Source of the DNA: a bacterium
Lineage (GTDB): Bacteria > Bacillota > Clostridia > Lachnospirales > Lachnospiraceae
Reading direction: 5' to 3'
DNA length: 60,166 nt
NCBI GenBank assembly: GCA_030535455.1
Contig: JAUNJY010000026.1
Coordinates: forward strand, 1 to 60,166
The notes under the pieces were generated by a model. It was given only the letters and a program-made list of their open reading frames with translations. It did no database searches and was not told the origin of the DNA. Of the stretch, positions 1 to 8,258 are shown piece after piece (position 1 is the stretch's first letter; every line of letters begins with the position of its first letter). The translations under genes were made by a program, and so were the position numbers.

Positions 1-54
1 CAGACTGTAAATCTGTTAGCAGCGCTTTCGAAGGTTCGAATCCTTCTCCATCCA
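1..54 (+). tRNA. tRNA-Tyr (GTA), 5' end cut by window
   Basis: The 3' part of a tyrosine tRNA. The anticodon loop starts at position 5 and carries GTA at 7-9. A long variable arm follows, as expected for a class II tRNA-Tyr. The T arm has GAAGG/CCTTC around TTCGAAT, and the acceptor strand ends at about 54 with no encoded CCA. The D arm and 5' acceptor strand lie outside the window. Confidence 0.9.
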
Positions 55-89
55 TTGAGTTTTACTCAAATCAATCTAATAACAAATGT

Positions 90-163
<74 letters not shown>

Positions 164-184
164 TTTAAAACTTTTAAGTTTTAT

Positions 185-257
185 GCCCAGATAGCTCAGT
201 TGGTAGAGCAAGGGACTGAAAATCCCTGTGTCGCTGGTTCGATTCCGGCTCTGGGCA
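185..257 (+). tRNA. tRNA-Phe (GAA)
   Basis: Complete cloverleaf with acceptor GCCCAGA paired to TCTGGGC. The anticodon stem is GGGA/TCCC around a loop carrying GAA, and the T loop is TTCGATT. CCA is not encoded. Confidence 0.95.
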
Positions 258-279
258 TTATTAATCAGAACAAGGTTAT

Positions 280-350
280 GCGGGTGTAGTTCAATGGTAG
301 AACACTAGCCTTCCAAGCTAGATACGTGGGTTCGATTCCCATCACCCGCT
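280..350 (+). tRNA. tRNA-Gly (TCC)
   Basis: Complete cloverleaf with acceptor GCGGGTG paired to CACCCGC. The anticodon loop carries TCC, and the discriminator base is T350. It is the last gene of the tRNA cluster and is followed by a terminator. Confidence 0.95.
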
Positions 351-360
351 TTATTTTTTA

Positions 361-387
361 GGACGATGATGATATCGTCCTTTTTTT
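361..387 (+). terminator. Rho-independent terminator of the tRNA cluster
   Basis: A perfect 7-bp stem GGACGAT/ATCGTCC with a 6-nt loop is followed by seven T. It lies 10 bases after tRNA-Gly. Confidence 0.9.
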
Positions 388-437
388 ATTGCGCAGGAAA
401 CTGCCAAAGAAGTGCCCTAGTATGGAAATTATAGATG

Positions 438-446
438 TGGTATACT
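438..446 (+). promoter_or_regulatory. Extended -10 promoter for the radical SAM operon
   Basis: TGG followed by TATACT forms an extended -10 element about 30 bases before the start codon at 476. No good -35 is visible, which is tolerated with an extended -10. Confidence 0.45.
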
Positions 447-475
447 ACGGGTAGTGTTTTATAAGAAAGGGAATA

Positions 476-2212
476 ATGATGAAAATTTTATTAGCAGCAA
501 TTAATGCAAAATATATCCATTCTAATCTTGCGGTGTATTGTTTAAAAGGATACTGCAAAGAGTATGAAGATCAGATAGAAATAGTGGAATTTACAATTAA
601 TAATCAATTAGATGCGATTATTGCAGGTATTTATAAAGAGAAACCAGACTTTATTGGATTTTCCTGTTATATCTGGAATATCAATATGGTTTATGACCTT
701 GCGAAGGAGCTTCATAAAGTATTGCCAGAGACTAGGATTTGGGTAGGTGGACCGGAAGTTTCTTATGATGCTGTTGATGTGCTTAATAATCATCCTTATA
801 TTGAAGGTGTAATGATTGGAGAAGGTGAAGAGACATTCCATGAAATAATGCAGTATATGATTGATGGAAAAGGTGAATTGAAGGATATTGCAGGAATTGC
901 ATATCGAAAAGATGAGACAGCGGTAATGACATCTCCTAGAGAAATCATGGACTTAACAAAAGTACCATTTCCATATGAAAAGATGGAACAATTCCAAAAT
1001 AAAATCATTTACTATGAGACAAGCAGAGGATGTCCATATTCTTGCAGCTATTGCCTGTCATCGGTAGAGAAAAAAGTACGACTTCGCGATCTTGAAAAAG
1101 TAAAGCAGGAGTTAAAGTTCTTCTTAGATCAGAAAGTAGTTCAAGTTAAGTTTGTAGACCGTACCTTTAACTGTAATCCTGACCATACGATGGGGATTTG
1201 GGAGTATATTCATGAGCATGACAATGGTATCACGAATTTCCATTTTGAAGTATCTGCAGACATCTTAAGAGAACGTGAGATTAACCTGCTTAACAAGATG
1301 CGTCCAGGACTTGTTCAGCTTGAAATTGGCGTTCAGTCTACCAACGAGGAAACGATTACGGCAATTCGTCGTAAGATGGACCTTACGAAGTTAAGAAAGG
1401 CAGTAGATGGGGTTAAGAAAGGGAAAAATGTTCATCAACATTTAGATCTTATTATTGGACTTCCATATGAAGATTATGCAACCTTTAGAAACTCCTTTAA
1501 TGAAGTTTACGATATGGAACCAGATCAATTACAGATTGGTTTCCTTAAGGTGTTGAAAGGTTCTTATATGCATGAATGCTGCGAAAAGTATGACATCGTT
1601 TATAAGGATACGGCCCCATATGAAGTGCTTTCTACAAAATGGATTACTTTTGATGATGTATTGAGATTAAAAGGTCTAGAAGACATGGTTGAAGTATATT
1701 ATAATAGTGGACAATTTATTAATGCTGTAAAATATCTTGAGCATTTCTTTGAAACACCATTTGATATGTATACAAAGCTTGCGGATTATTATGAAAAGAA
1801 TCAATTATTTGATCGCAATCATTCAAGAATTCAACGTTTCTATATCTTGCTTGATTTCTATAAAGAAGAAGTAGGACAACATGTGAAGGAATTTGAGGAG
1901 ATCTTAACTTACGACTGTTATTTACGTGAAAAGATGAAGAGCAGACCAGACTTTGCTGTTCAAGAAGATCATGAATATAAAATGATGATGGAAGAACTAC
2001 AGGCACAGGAAGAAAAACTTCGTGTTGCAGGATATGAAGATGTTCCATTTAAGAAGCTTATAAAATTGGTTCATGTTGAGAAGTTTACAATTGATGTGGA
2101 ACGTACGGCAGCTTTAGGTGAGGCGGTATATGAGCCACAGATCATCGTTTTTGATTATAATCACCGTAACCCTCTTAATCATGATGCAACAACTTATGTG
2201 GTAAACAGATAG
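476..2212 (+). CDS. B12-binding-type radical SAM protein, DUF4080 family
   Basis: A 578-residue cytoplasmic radical SAM enzyme. Residues 1 to about 130 look like a Rossmann-type cobalamin-binding domain (PDFIGFSCYIWN and GGPEVSYD segments). The radical SAM cluster motif CxxxCxxC is Cys186, Cys190 and Cys193. The C-terminal 200 residues match the DUF4080 type found with this architecture. Substrate is unknown; relatives modify RNA, lipids or small molecules. ATG codons at 476 and 479 are both possible, after a GAAAGGG ribosome site. The nth gene starts 8 bases after the stop, so the two are probably cotranscribed. Confidence 0.85.
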   Translation: MMKILLAAINAKYIHSNLAVYCLKGYCKEYEDQIEIVEFTINNQLDAIIAGIYKEKPDFIGFSCYIWNINMVYDLAKELHKVLPETRIWVGGPEVSYDAVDVLNNHPYIEGVMIGEGEETFHEIMQYMIDGKGELKDIAGIAYRKDETAVMTSPREIMDLTKVPFPYEKMEQFQNKIIYYETSRGCPYSCSYCLSSVEKKVRLRDLEKVKQELKFFLDQKVVQVKFVDRTFNCNPDHTMGIWEYIHEHDNGITNFHFEVSADILREREINLLNKMRPGLVQLEIGVQSTNEETITAIRRKMDLTKLRKAVDGVKKGKNVHQHLDLIIGLPYEDYATFRNSFNEVYDMEPDQLQIGFLKVLKGSYMHECCEKYDIVYKDTAPYEVLSTKWITFDDVLRLKGLEDMVEVYYNSGQFINAVKYLEHFFETPFDMYTKLADYYEKNQLFDRNHSRIQRFYILLDFYKEEVGQHVKEFEEILTYDCYLREKMKSRPDFAVQEDHEYKMMMEELQAQEEKLRVAGYEDVPFKKLIKLVHVEKFTIDVERTAALGEAVYEPQIIVFDYNHRNPLNHDATTYVVNR

Positions 2213-2220
2213 GAGAACAC

Positions 2221-2889
2221 ATGGCAAGAAGAATTAGCAAACAAGAGCGCGAACGTATTCAGGCAATCCTTGATTTGCTTGATGAGCATTATACAACGGA
2301 ATATAAATGTTATCTAAACCATGAAAATGCATGGCAGTTGTTAATTGCAACCATGCTAAGCGCACAATGTACTGATGAGCGCGTAAATATTGTAACTAAG
2401 GATTTGTTTCAAAAATATAAATCCATTGAAGAGTTTGCAAATGCAGATTTAAAAGAGTTAGAGAGAGATATTCATTCCACAGGATTTTATAAAAACAAAG
2501 CAAAGAATATTATCTTGTGCATGAATAAACTGATCAATGACTTTGGTGGAGAGGTTCCTAGGGATGTAGATGAGCTGACATCTCTTGCAGGAGTTGGTCG
2601 TAAGACTGCCAATGTCATTCGTGGTAATATTTATAATGATCCAAGTATCGTAGTGGATACCCATGTAAAGCGTATCTCTACAAAATTAGGATTTACCAAG
2701 GAGACAGATCCGGATAAGATTGAGCAGGACTTAATGCAGGTAGTCCCTAAGGAACACTGGATCCTATATAATATTCAGATTATTGCCCATGGAAGAAGTA
2801 TTTGTACGGCAAGAAGTCCACAGTGTGAGACATGCTTTATGAATACGCTATGTAAGAGTTATTTAAAGGATAAGAAAAGAGGAAAATAA
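2221..2889 (+). CDS. nth: Endonuclease III
   Basis: Base excision repair DNA glycosylase/AP lyase that removes oxidised pyrimidines. The helix-hairpin-helix reads LAGVGRKTANV, with catalytic Lys128 and, in the VDTHV segment, Asp146; both are shifted by eight from the E. coli K120/D138 pair. The four iron-sulfur ligands are Cys195, Cys202, Cys205 and Cys211 (C-x6-C-x2-C-x5-C). Length (222 aa) is normal. The stop codon directly abuts the ATG of the following exonuclease gene. Confidence 0.96.
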   Translation: MARRISKQERERIQAILDLLDEHYTTEYKCYLNHENAWQLLIATMLSAQCTDERVNIVTKDLFQKYKSIEEFANADLKELERDIHSTGFYKNKAKNIILCMNKLINDFGGEVPRDVDELTSLAGVGRKTANVIRGNIYNDPSIVVDTHVKRISTKLGFTKETDPDKIEQDLMQVVPKEHWILYNIQIIAHGRSICTARSPQCETCFMNTLCKSYLKDKKRGK

Positions 2890-3618
2890 ATGGTACAGTC
2901 ATTTGTTGCAATTGACGTAGAAACGACAGGATTGTCACCGGATAAGTATCATATTATTGAAGTTGGGGCACTTAAAGTAAGGGATGGGGAAGTTGTTGAG
3001 ACTTTCTCTTCTCTAATTAACCCAGGATATGAACTATCTTCTACGATTGTTAATCTAACAGGTATTACTGACTCGATGCTGTCAGGTGCTAAAAGCTTTA
3101 AAGAAGTAGCAGAAGAGTTACGCACGTTTCTTGGAGAGGAAACCCTTCTTGGACATAATGTCAGCTTTGATTATCGATTTTTAAAGACGGAATTTATGAG
3201 GGCAGGATATAAGTTTGACCATCCGGTCATTGATACCCTTGCCATTGCAAGACAGATGCATAGTGATTTAAAGAGCAGAAGCCTTGAGAACCTTTGCAGA
3301 CATTATGGATTGTATAATCCAAATGCCCATCGTGCTTTTGATGATGCTAAGGTGACAATGGAATTGTATTTTGCAATGATGAAAAATGGTGAAAGAGGGA
3401 TTAAAGAGGTGGCGGGTCTTGACCAGCTAGCTAATCCAGGAAGCTATTCTTATAAGATTAAGAAGGATTCTCCTATTACGCCTCGTCAAAAAAATTACTT
3501 GATTGATTTAATGAAATATCATAAAATAGACAACGTACAACAGGTAGAAAAACTCACAAAACGTGAGGCTTCCCGCATGATCGACCAGATTATTTTTGAA
3601 AAGGGAAGGATTCAATAG
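2890..3618 (+). CDS. PolC-type 3'-5' exonuclease (DnaQ-like DEDDh)
   Basis: A stand-alone DEDDh exonuclease of 242 aa. Exo I is IDVETTG with Asp9 and Glu11, Exo II is LGHNVSFDY, and Exo III is HRAFDDAK. The last 60 residues (ITPRQKNYLIDLM onward) form a small helical tail seen on many clostridial homologues. It starts immediately after nth, which suggests translational coupling and a role in DNA repair or end processing. It is not the PolC polymerase, as there is no polymerase domain. Confidence 0.88.
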   Translation: MVQSFVAIDVETTGLSPDKYHIIEVGALKVRDGEVVETFSSLINPGYELSSTIVNLTGITDSMLSGAKSFKEVAEELRTFLGEETLLGHNVSFDYRFLKTEFMRAGYKFDHPVIDTLAIARQMHSDLKSRSLENLCRHYGLYNPNAHRAFDDAKVTMELYFAMMKNGERGIKEVAGLDQLANPGSYSYKIKKDSPITPRQKNYLIDLMKYHKIDNVQQVEKLTKREASRMIDQIIFEKGRIQ

Positions 3619-3664
3619 TATAAACTTGTTGCCTTTGCAAATGATAAGAATATAGAATAAATAA

Positions 3665-3695
3665 TGCTCTGCAAATTGACTCGCAGAGCAATTTT
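3665..3695 (+). terminator. Probable terminator after the nth-exonuclease operon
   Basis: Stem TGCTCTGC/GCAGAGCA of 8 bp with a 10-nt loop, followed by ATTTTG. The T tract is short, so it is probable rather than certain. Confidence 0.6.
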
Positions 3696-3736
3696 GTATA
3701 CTTTATAAGAAATTGTATTGCAATCCCCTGTAAAGT

Positions 3737-3765
3737 AAAAAAAGGCTTTCTAAAAGAAGAAAGCC
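3737..3765 (-). terminator. Rho-independent terminator, minus strand
   Basis: Read on the minus strand, GGCTTTC and GAAAGCC form a 7-bp stem followed by seven T. It lies downstream of the minus-strand gene at 3830-4447, with the structured element at 3771-3820 in between. Confidence 0.8.
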
Positions 3766-3770
3766 AAGAG

Positions 3771-3820
3771 GTGCACTCATCCGAAAGGAAGGTATCGCTG
3801 ACGTGACCAAGTTAGGTACG
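3771..3820. ncRNA. Putative structured RNA element, copy A
   Basis: About 50 nt that align with 38399-38448 without large gaps. Shared blocks are GCACTCA, a short GAAA-capped hairpin (TCC/GGA here), then GACCA(A/G)GTT and GG. The ends GTGC and GTAC can pair as RNA on the plus strand, with a G-U. I do not recognise a named family. Orientation is unsettled: the adjacent terminator favours the minus strand, the end pairing favours plus. Confidence 0.45.
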
Positions 3821-3829
3821 TTGTTCTGA

Positions 3830-4447
3830 TTATTCAAAATATTGATAGTATCGAATTTTTTCGATTTGAGATAGGAAGGCTTCACTTTTTTCTGGGAGCA
3901 TTTCTTTGACATGGTTTTCAAGTTCTATAATTTTAGTATCTTCATTATGATCGGCATAAATCTTTGCCAGTGTCAAGAAGGTAAGCTTAATATCAGAGCC
4001 AATGGAAACCGCATATTCTAATATGTTTCTTGCATCCTCGTATCGTCTGGTCTCATAAAGGGAGCAGCCATAGGAGGTCAATGTATGGATTAGTGAGAAG
4101 TAATTCTCATCGTACTGGCTAAGTAAGTCAAAGTTTGCAATTCCGTAGTTAAGCTTGAGTTCCGTATTTGCATAATTGGATAGGTTTACGATTGGCTTCC
4201 CGCTAATCGCAAGAAGGGAATCGATGTACTCGTCAAGGGTCTCATCTACGCCTTTCTGAATGGGCAGGGTATGAATAGGAACCGTAATATAGTTTAGATT
4301 GCTAATATCTTTCTTACGAGCAATCTGTGCTTGTTTTTCGGTATTGATAAACGCTTCCCTTGCCTCGGTATCTGTTTTTGTGGCTTTCTTTCGTTCATAA
4401 CGGAGCCAGACGCAAAATAGCAGTACCAAACATAAAATAGTAGGCAT
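3830..4447 (-). CDS. Membrane-anchored TPR-like protein, function unknown
   Basis: A 205-aa protein with one N-terminal hydrophobic segment (residues 1-14), then a basic stretch and a soluble domain. Residues about 110-190 look like two tetratricopeptide-type helical repeats (a YETRRYEDARNILEYA segment and a LAKIYADH segment), which suggests a protein-binding scaffold. An AAAGAAAGG site precedes the ATG on the minus strand at a rather long spacing. It stands alone between convergent and divergent neighbours. No enzymatic motif is visible, and I do not recognise the family. Confidence 0.65.
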   Translation of the reverse strand: MPTILCLVLLFCVWLRYERKKATKTDTEAREAFINTEKQAQIARKKDISNLNYITVPIHTLPIQKGVDETLDEYIDSLLAISGKPIVNLSNYANTELKLNYGIANFDLLSQYDENYFSLIHTLTSYGCSLYETRRYEDARNILEYAVSIGSDIKLTFLTLAKIYADHNEDTKIIELENHVKEMLPEKSEAFLSQIEKIRYYQYFE

Positions 4448-4528
4448 AACAGCACAACCTTTCTTTGGTTTTTAAAGATATTTTTGCGGCTGTTCATATA
4501 AGCTTAGACGTAAAGAGGTGAATCTATA

Positions 4529-4630
4529 ATGAACATGTATAGTAAAAAGACTAGAAAAGTGGTTTCTACAGTAATCATCGCATTTTTAATTTTAGCAATG
4601 CTTATAAGTGTTGTTGCCGCAGCATTTTAA
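4529..4630 (+). CDS. Small single-pass membrane protein, 33 aa
   Basis: A short gene encoding 33 residues. A basic N-terminus (YSKKTRK) is followed by one hydrophobic helix of about 20 residues. A strong AAGAGGTG ribosome site lies 9 bases before the ATG, and the stop is TAA. The layout resembles small Firmicute membrane proteins such as the Prli42 and DUF4044 types, but similarity at this length proves little. It sits between the divergent TPR-like gene and the VanW gene. Confidence 0.6.
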   Translation: MNMYSKKTRKVVSTVIIAFLILAMLISVVAAAF

Positions 4631-4743
4631 TCATTAATATTGAATATACATAAAATGTATCAATCTGTCAATCGAGATTGCAGTGGGTTATGATTTTATG
4701 GATATTACACTGATGCAAGCATATAAAAAGGGGATTGAAGTTT

Positions 4744-6285
4744 ATGAACAAGAAAAAAATGATTATCATAATACTGTCAATTATAGTACTTGGGATTTCT
4801 GCAGGCATAATTACTCTAAATGTGCTTACACATGTAGATGAAAATAGTATTTGCGAGAATGTATATATTGATACATTAAATATTGGAAGTATGACTAAGG
4901 AGCAGGCAAAAGAGGCGCTTGATGCTTACGTTGACCAGCTCAAAGAGACAAAAGTTACTATCACGATCAATGGCAAAGAGGTTAATACTACGCTAGATAA
5001 GCTTGGTTTAACAGTAGATGAACAAAACTATATTGATGAAGCAATGGATGCAGGAAAGACAGGGAGCCTGATAAAGCGTTACCTTGACTTAAGAAAGATT
5101 AAATCTGAAAAATTAGTGTTTACACTAGCATTCACATTAAATGATAGCAATATCGATAAAGTTATGAAAAAATGCCAGAAATACGATATCGACCCTAAAA
5201 ATTCAGTTCTTACAAGAGAAGATGGAAAATTTGTTGCCACAGAGTCTGAAAGTGGAATTGTCTTATCAGTAGATCAGACAAAACAGGTATTGAATGAGGC
5301 AATTAAGAACTGGAATCGTAAGGATGCGATTACTTTAGAAGCGGTGGTTGAAAATACCGACGCTGAAATTACAAAAGAAAAAGCACTTTTATGTGATACA
5401 ATATTAGGAACGTTTTCCACATATTATGGAAGCTCTAGTGCAAACCGTAGAATGAATGTAGAAAATGGTGCAGCCAGAATTGATGGGACTGTATTATATC
5501 CAGGTGAGGAGTTTTCAGCCGCTGCCGCAATGGGGCCATTTGAAGAGAATAACGGTTATGCGCTTGCAGGTTCTTATTTAAACGGTAAGACTGTAGAAAG
5601 TTTTGGCGGTGGGGTATGTCAGGTATCTACCACACTTTACAATGCATTACTGTTAGCAGAAATGGACATTACAGAACGATTTAATCATTCTATGACGGTT
5701 TCTTATGTAAAACCGAGTATGGATGCTGCCATTTCTGGCAATTATAAAGACCTAAAGTTTAAAAATAATACAGATGCTCCTGTGTATGTGCAGGCATATA
5801 CAAGTGGCGGCAGATTGCACTTTACAATCTGGGGTCATGAGACAAGAGCAAAGAACAGAACAATAGAATATGTAAGTGAAGTTACATCTTATATTGAACC
5901 AGGAAATGACGTAGTTACAGAGGATCCGACTAAGCCAACAACATACCGCAAGGTAGAGTCAAGTGCTCATCAAGGATGTAAGGCAAATCTATACAAAGTG
6001 ATTTTCATTGATGGTGTAGAACAAAGTCGTGAGCAAGTAAACTTTAGTTCTTACGCAGCAGCACCAAATTATATTACTGTTGGTACACAAGAAGAGAAGA
6101 AGGAAGAAGAAAATACTGCTGAAGATGGTGCAGCAACACCTGGACCAGAAGCTACAGCAACACCGGAGGCTAGCCCAGAGGCAACAGTAGCACCAGAGGC
6201 AACAAAGCAGCCAGCTGTTTCAGAAAAGCCAAAGGAAACGGTATCACCTTCTGTAACTCCAAAGCCAACACAAAAAGCGCAATAA
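4744..6285 (+). CDS. VanW family protein with YoaR-like domain
   Basis: A 513-aa cell-envelope protein. Residues 1-25 form a signal anchor after a lysine-rich N-terminus. Residues about 45-210 resemble the YoaR/PF12229 domain, thought to bind peptidoglycan. Residues about 215-350 are the VanW domain, with the FGGGVCQVSTTLYNA signature and a following H-S-M-T-V block. The C-terminal 80 residues are a low-complexity Pro/Thr/Glu/Ala tail suited to crossing the wall. A TTG nine bases upstream is in frame, but the AGGGGA site fits the ATG at 4744. The biochemical role of VanW is unknown. Confidence 0.85.
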   Translation: MNKKKMIIIILSIIVLGISAGIITLNVLTHVDENSICENVYIDTLNIGSMTKEQAKEALDAYVDQLKETKVTITINGKEVNTTLDKLGLTVDEQNYIDEAMDAGKTGSLIKRYLDLRKIKSEKLVFTLAFTLNDSNIDKVMKKCQKYDIDPKNSVLTREDGKFVATESESGIVLSVDQTKQVLNEAIKNWNRKDAITLEAVVENTDAEITKEKALLCDTILGTFSTYYGSSSANRRMNVENGAARIDGTVLYPGEEFSAAAAMGPFEENNGYALAGSYLNGKTVESFGGGVCQVSTTLYNALLLAEMDITERFNHSMTVSYVKPSMDAAISGNYKDLKFKNNTDAPVYVQAYTSGGRLHFTIWGHETRAKNRTIEYVSEVTSYIEPGNDVVTEDPTKPTTYRKVESSAHQGCKANLYKVIFIDGVEQSREQVNFSSYAAAPNYITVGTQEEKKEEENTAEDGAATPGPEATATPEASPEATVAPEATKQPAVSEKPKETVSPSVTPKPTQKAQ

Positions 6286-6299
6286 TGTAAATATAGCAG

Positions 6300-6324
6300 T
6301 CACAAGTTGGTCTGTGATTTTTTT
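6300..6324 (+). terminator. Terminator after vanW-like gene
   Basis: Stem TCACA/TGTGA followed by seven T. A second hairpin (GGGCTTCAC paired with GTGAAGGCCC, about 6327-6360) follows without a T tract. Confidence 0.65.
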
Positions 6325-6391
6325 AGGGGGCTTCACGCTACAATGTAATGTGAAGGCCCCATTACAATACGAAAAACTTTGAGGTGAAGAG

Positions 6392-7387
6392 ATGAAAATA
6401 GGAAAAATATCCGAATCAGTTTTGAAAAGATCCGTATTTAAGCAAATCAGACATAGAAGAGATGAAGTTTTAATTCGTCCAAATGTGGGAGAGGACTGCT
6501 CATATGTAGATACGACAGAATCTGAAGTTATGATCCTTTCCACAGATCCAATCACTGGTACTGTAAATGACATTGGTAAACTAGCAGTTCATATTACGGC
6601 CAATGATATTGCATCTAGTGGCGGAGAAATGATTGGAATTATGGTTACTTTACTGCTTCCTGAAGATACAAAGGAACAGGAATTAAAAGCGATCATGATG
6701 GACTTAGAGCAAAACTGTAAGGATTTAAATATAGAAATCATGGGTGGCCATACTGAGGTTACGACAGCAGTAAATCAGCCGATTATCTCTGTAACAGGAG
6801 TTGGTAAGATTTCAAAAGAAGATATGGTTACCACAAGCGGATTAGAAGTTGGACAGGATGTCGTTATGACAAAATGGGCTGGACTTGAAGGAACTGCAAT
6901 TATTGCAAAGGATGAAGAGGAACAGCTTCTTACAAGATATACAAGAGACTTTATCAATAGTGCAAAATCATTTATAGACCATATCAGTGTTGTGAAAGAA
7001 GCTAAGATTGCGAAACAGTATGGTGTTACAAGCATGCATGACGTGACAGAGGGCGGAATGTATGGTGCACTTTGGGAAATCGGTTCTGCATCCAATGTTG
7101 GCCTTGAAATTGATTTAAAACGTATTACCATTAGACAAGAGACAGTAGAAATCTGTGAGTTCTTTGATCTAAATCCATATTTGTTGATCTCAAGTGGATG
7201 TATGTTAATGGGAACCCATAGAGGAGCTGACTTAGTTGAGGCTCTTAAAAAAGAGGGCATCGAGGCTGCCGTAATCGGTAAGGTTGTGGAAGGTCATGAA
7301 CGTATCGTATTTAATGAAGATGAGAGAAGATTTTTAGAACCACCGAAGAGTGATGAGCTATATAAGGTCGGAAATAAAGTAAAGTAA
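6392..7387 (+). CDS. AIR synthase-like ATP-binding protein (HypE/SelD/ThiL fold)
   Basis: A 331-aa protein of the PurM/HypE superfamily. The N-terminal half carries the ATP/Mg-binding blocks VGEDCSYVD, STDPITGT and HITANDIASSGG; the C-terminal half has MHDVTEGGMYGALWE. True HypE ends in a cysteine that is carbamoylated during hydrogenase maturation. This protein ends in VGNKVK with no cysteine, and no hyp genes are nearby, so I do not call it HypE. It is probably a small-molecule kinase or amide-forming enzyme of unknown substrate. trmL begins 20 bases downstream. Confidence 0.8.
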   Translation: MKIGKISESVLKRSVFKQIRHRRDEVLIRPNVGEDCSYVDTTESEVMILSTDPITGTVNDIGKLAVHITANDIASSGGEMIGIMVTLLLPEDTKEQELKAIMMDLEQNCKDLNIEIMGGHTEVTTAVNQPIISVTGVGKISKEDMVTTSGLEVGQDVVMTKWAGLEGTAIIAKDEEEQLLTRYTRDFINSAKSFIDHISVVKEAKIAKQYGVTSMHDVTEGGMYGALWEIGSASNVGLEIDLKRITIRQETVEICEFFDLNPYLLISSGCMLMGTHRGADLVEALKKEGIEAAVIGKVVEGHERIVFNEDERRFLEPPKSDELYKVGNKVK

Positions 7388-7407
7388 GAGAAAGAGAGCG
7401 AAGAAAA

Positions 7408-7911
7408 ATGATTAATGTAGTTTTACATGAGCCGGAAATTCCAGCAAATACAGGAAATATTGGACGTACTTGCGTTGCAACAGGAGCAAGACTTCATTTG
7501 ATTGAACCATTAGGATTTAAACTTGGTGAAAAAGAGATCAAACGTGCGGGTCTTGATTACTGGGATAAGCTAGATGTTACCGTTTATGAAGATTTCGACG
7601 ATTTCTTAAGACGTAATCCTGGCGCAAAGTTATATATGGCAACTACTAAGGCAACTCATGTGCATTCCGATGTAACATATGATGATAACTGTTTTATCAT
7701 GTTTGGAAAAGAGAGTGCTGGTATTCCGGAAGAAATCTTATTAGAACATGCAGATACTTGCATCCGTATTCCTATGATTGGAGACATTCGTTCTCTTAAC
7801 CTTAGTAACTCGGTTGCTGTTGTTGTATACGAAGCACTCAGACAACATGGATTTGAGAAAATGACATTGGAAGGCCATTTACACAATCATAGCTGGTCAG
7901 AGGCAAAATAG
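7408..7911 (+). CDS. trmL: tRNA (cytidine(34)-2'-O)-methyltransferase
   Basis: SPOUT-class enzyme that 2'-O-methylates the wobble nucleotide of certain leucine tRNAs. Length (167 aa) fits the family. The three SpoU motifs are visible: EPEIPANTGNIGRTC at the N-terminus, MFGKESAGIPEEIL in the middle, and IPMIGDIRSLNLSNSVAV near the end, which forms the trefoil-knot S-adenosylmethionine site. It is probably cotranscribed with the upstream HypE-like gene. A hairpin chain starts two bases after its stop. Confidence 0.94.
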   Translation: MINVVLHEPEIPANTGNIGRTCVATGARLHLIEPLGFKLGEKEIKRAGLDYWDKLDVTVYEDFDDFLRRNPGAKLYMATTKATHVHSDVTYDDNCFIMFGKESAGIPEEILLEHADTCIRIPMIGDIRSLNLSNSVAVVVYEALRQHGFEKMTLEGHLHNHSWSEAK

Positions 7912-7912
7912 C

Positions 7913-8069
7913 GGCACCGAGGACGGTGCCATCAGATAAAATCTTATTTTATCTGATGTTAAAAGTAATGAAAGGGTCAAGTACGCAAAGCGTACTTGAC
8001 CCTTTTCGTGTTTCAGGAAGTGAATTCCTGAAACACGATTCCAATGGGGGGATGAATTCCCTCTGGAAT
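7913..8069. repeat. Chain of adjacent inverted repeats (hairpin array)
   Basis: Four perfect hairpins and one imperfect hairpin in a row: 7913-7930 (7 bp), 7931-7957 (12 bp, ATCAGATAAAAT arm), 7971-8005 (16 bp, AAAGGGTCAAGTACGC arm), 8007-8037 (13 bp, CGTGTTTCAGGAA arm) and 8038-8069 (ATTCCA/TGGAAT with an inner G-rich/C-rich stem). The first two are contiguous. The first may terminate trmL. An open reading frame across the block (7926-8150) is explained by the palindromes and has no convincing start. Confidence 0.8.
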
Positions 8070-8165
8070 GAAGATAACAGAGTACCAGAGGTTCTCCGGG
8101 TCACTCCGTATTGGGTGACAGAAGTGAGTGAGAAGAAGTTTTTCAAATAAATTACATAAATGGGA

Positions 8166-8235
8166 TTGACAACTATACTTGTCATGCATATAATGTGACT
8201 ATAGCAAGTGACAAGAAAAGTTGTCATATTGACAA
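8166..8235 (+). promoter_or_regulatory. Consensus SigA promoter with XRE operators
   Basis: TTGACA at 8166-8171 and TATAAT at 8189-8194 are separated by exactly 17 bases. Two identical operators, TGACAA-N6-TTGTCA, lie at 8167-8184 (over the -35) and 8209-8226 (just after the start of transcription). A further TGACAA half-site is at 8230-8235. Operator centres are 42 bases apart, about four helical turns. This fits autorepression by the XRE protein encoded next. Confidence 0.8.
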
Positions 8236-8258
8236 GAAAGATAGTCAGAGGTGAGCAG

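Noticed and set aside
6392-7387. HypE hydrogenase maturation factor
   Set aside because: The C-terminal cysteine needed for HypE function is missing and no hydrogenase genes are near.
7926-8150. 74-codon open reading frame after trmL
   Set aside because: It runs through the hairpin chain, has no good ribosome site, and its residues follow from the palindromes.
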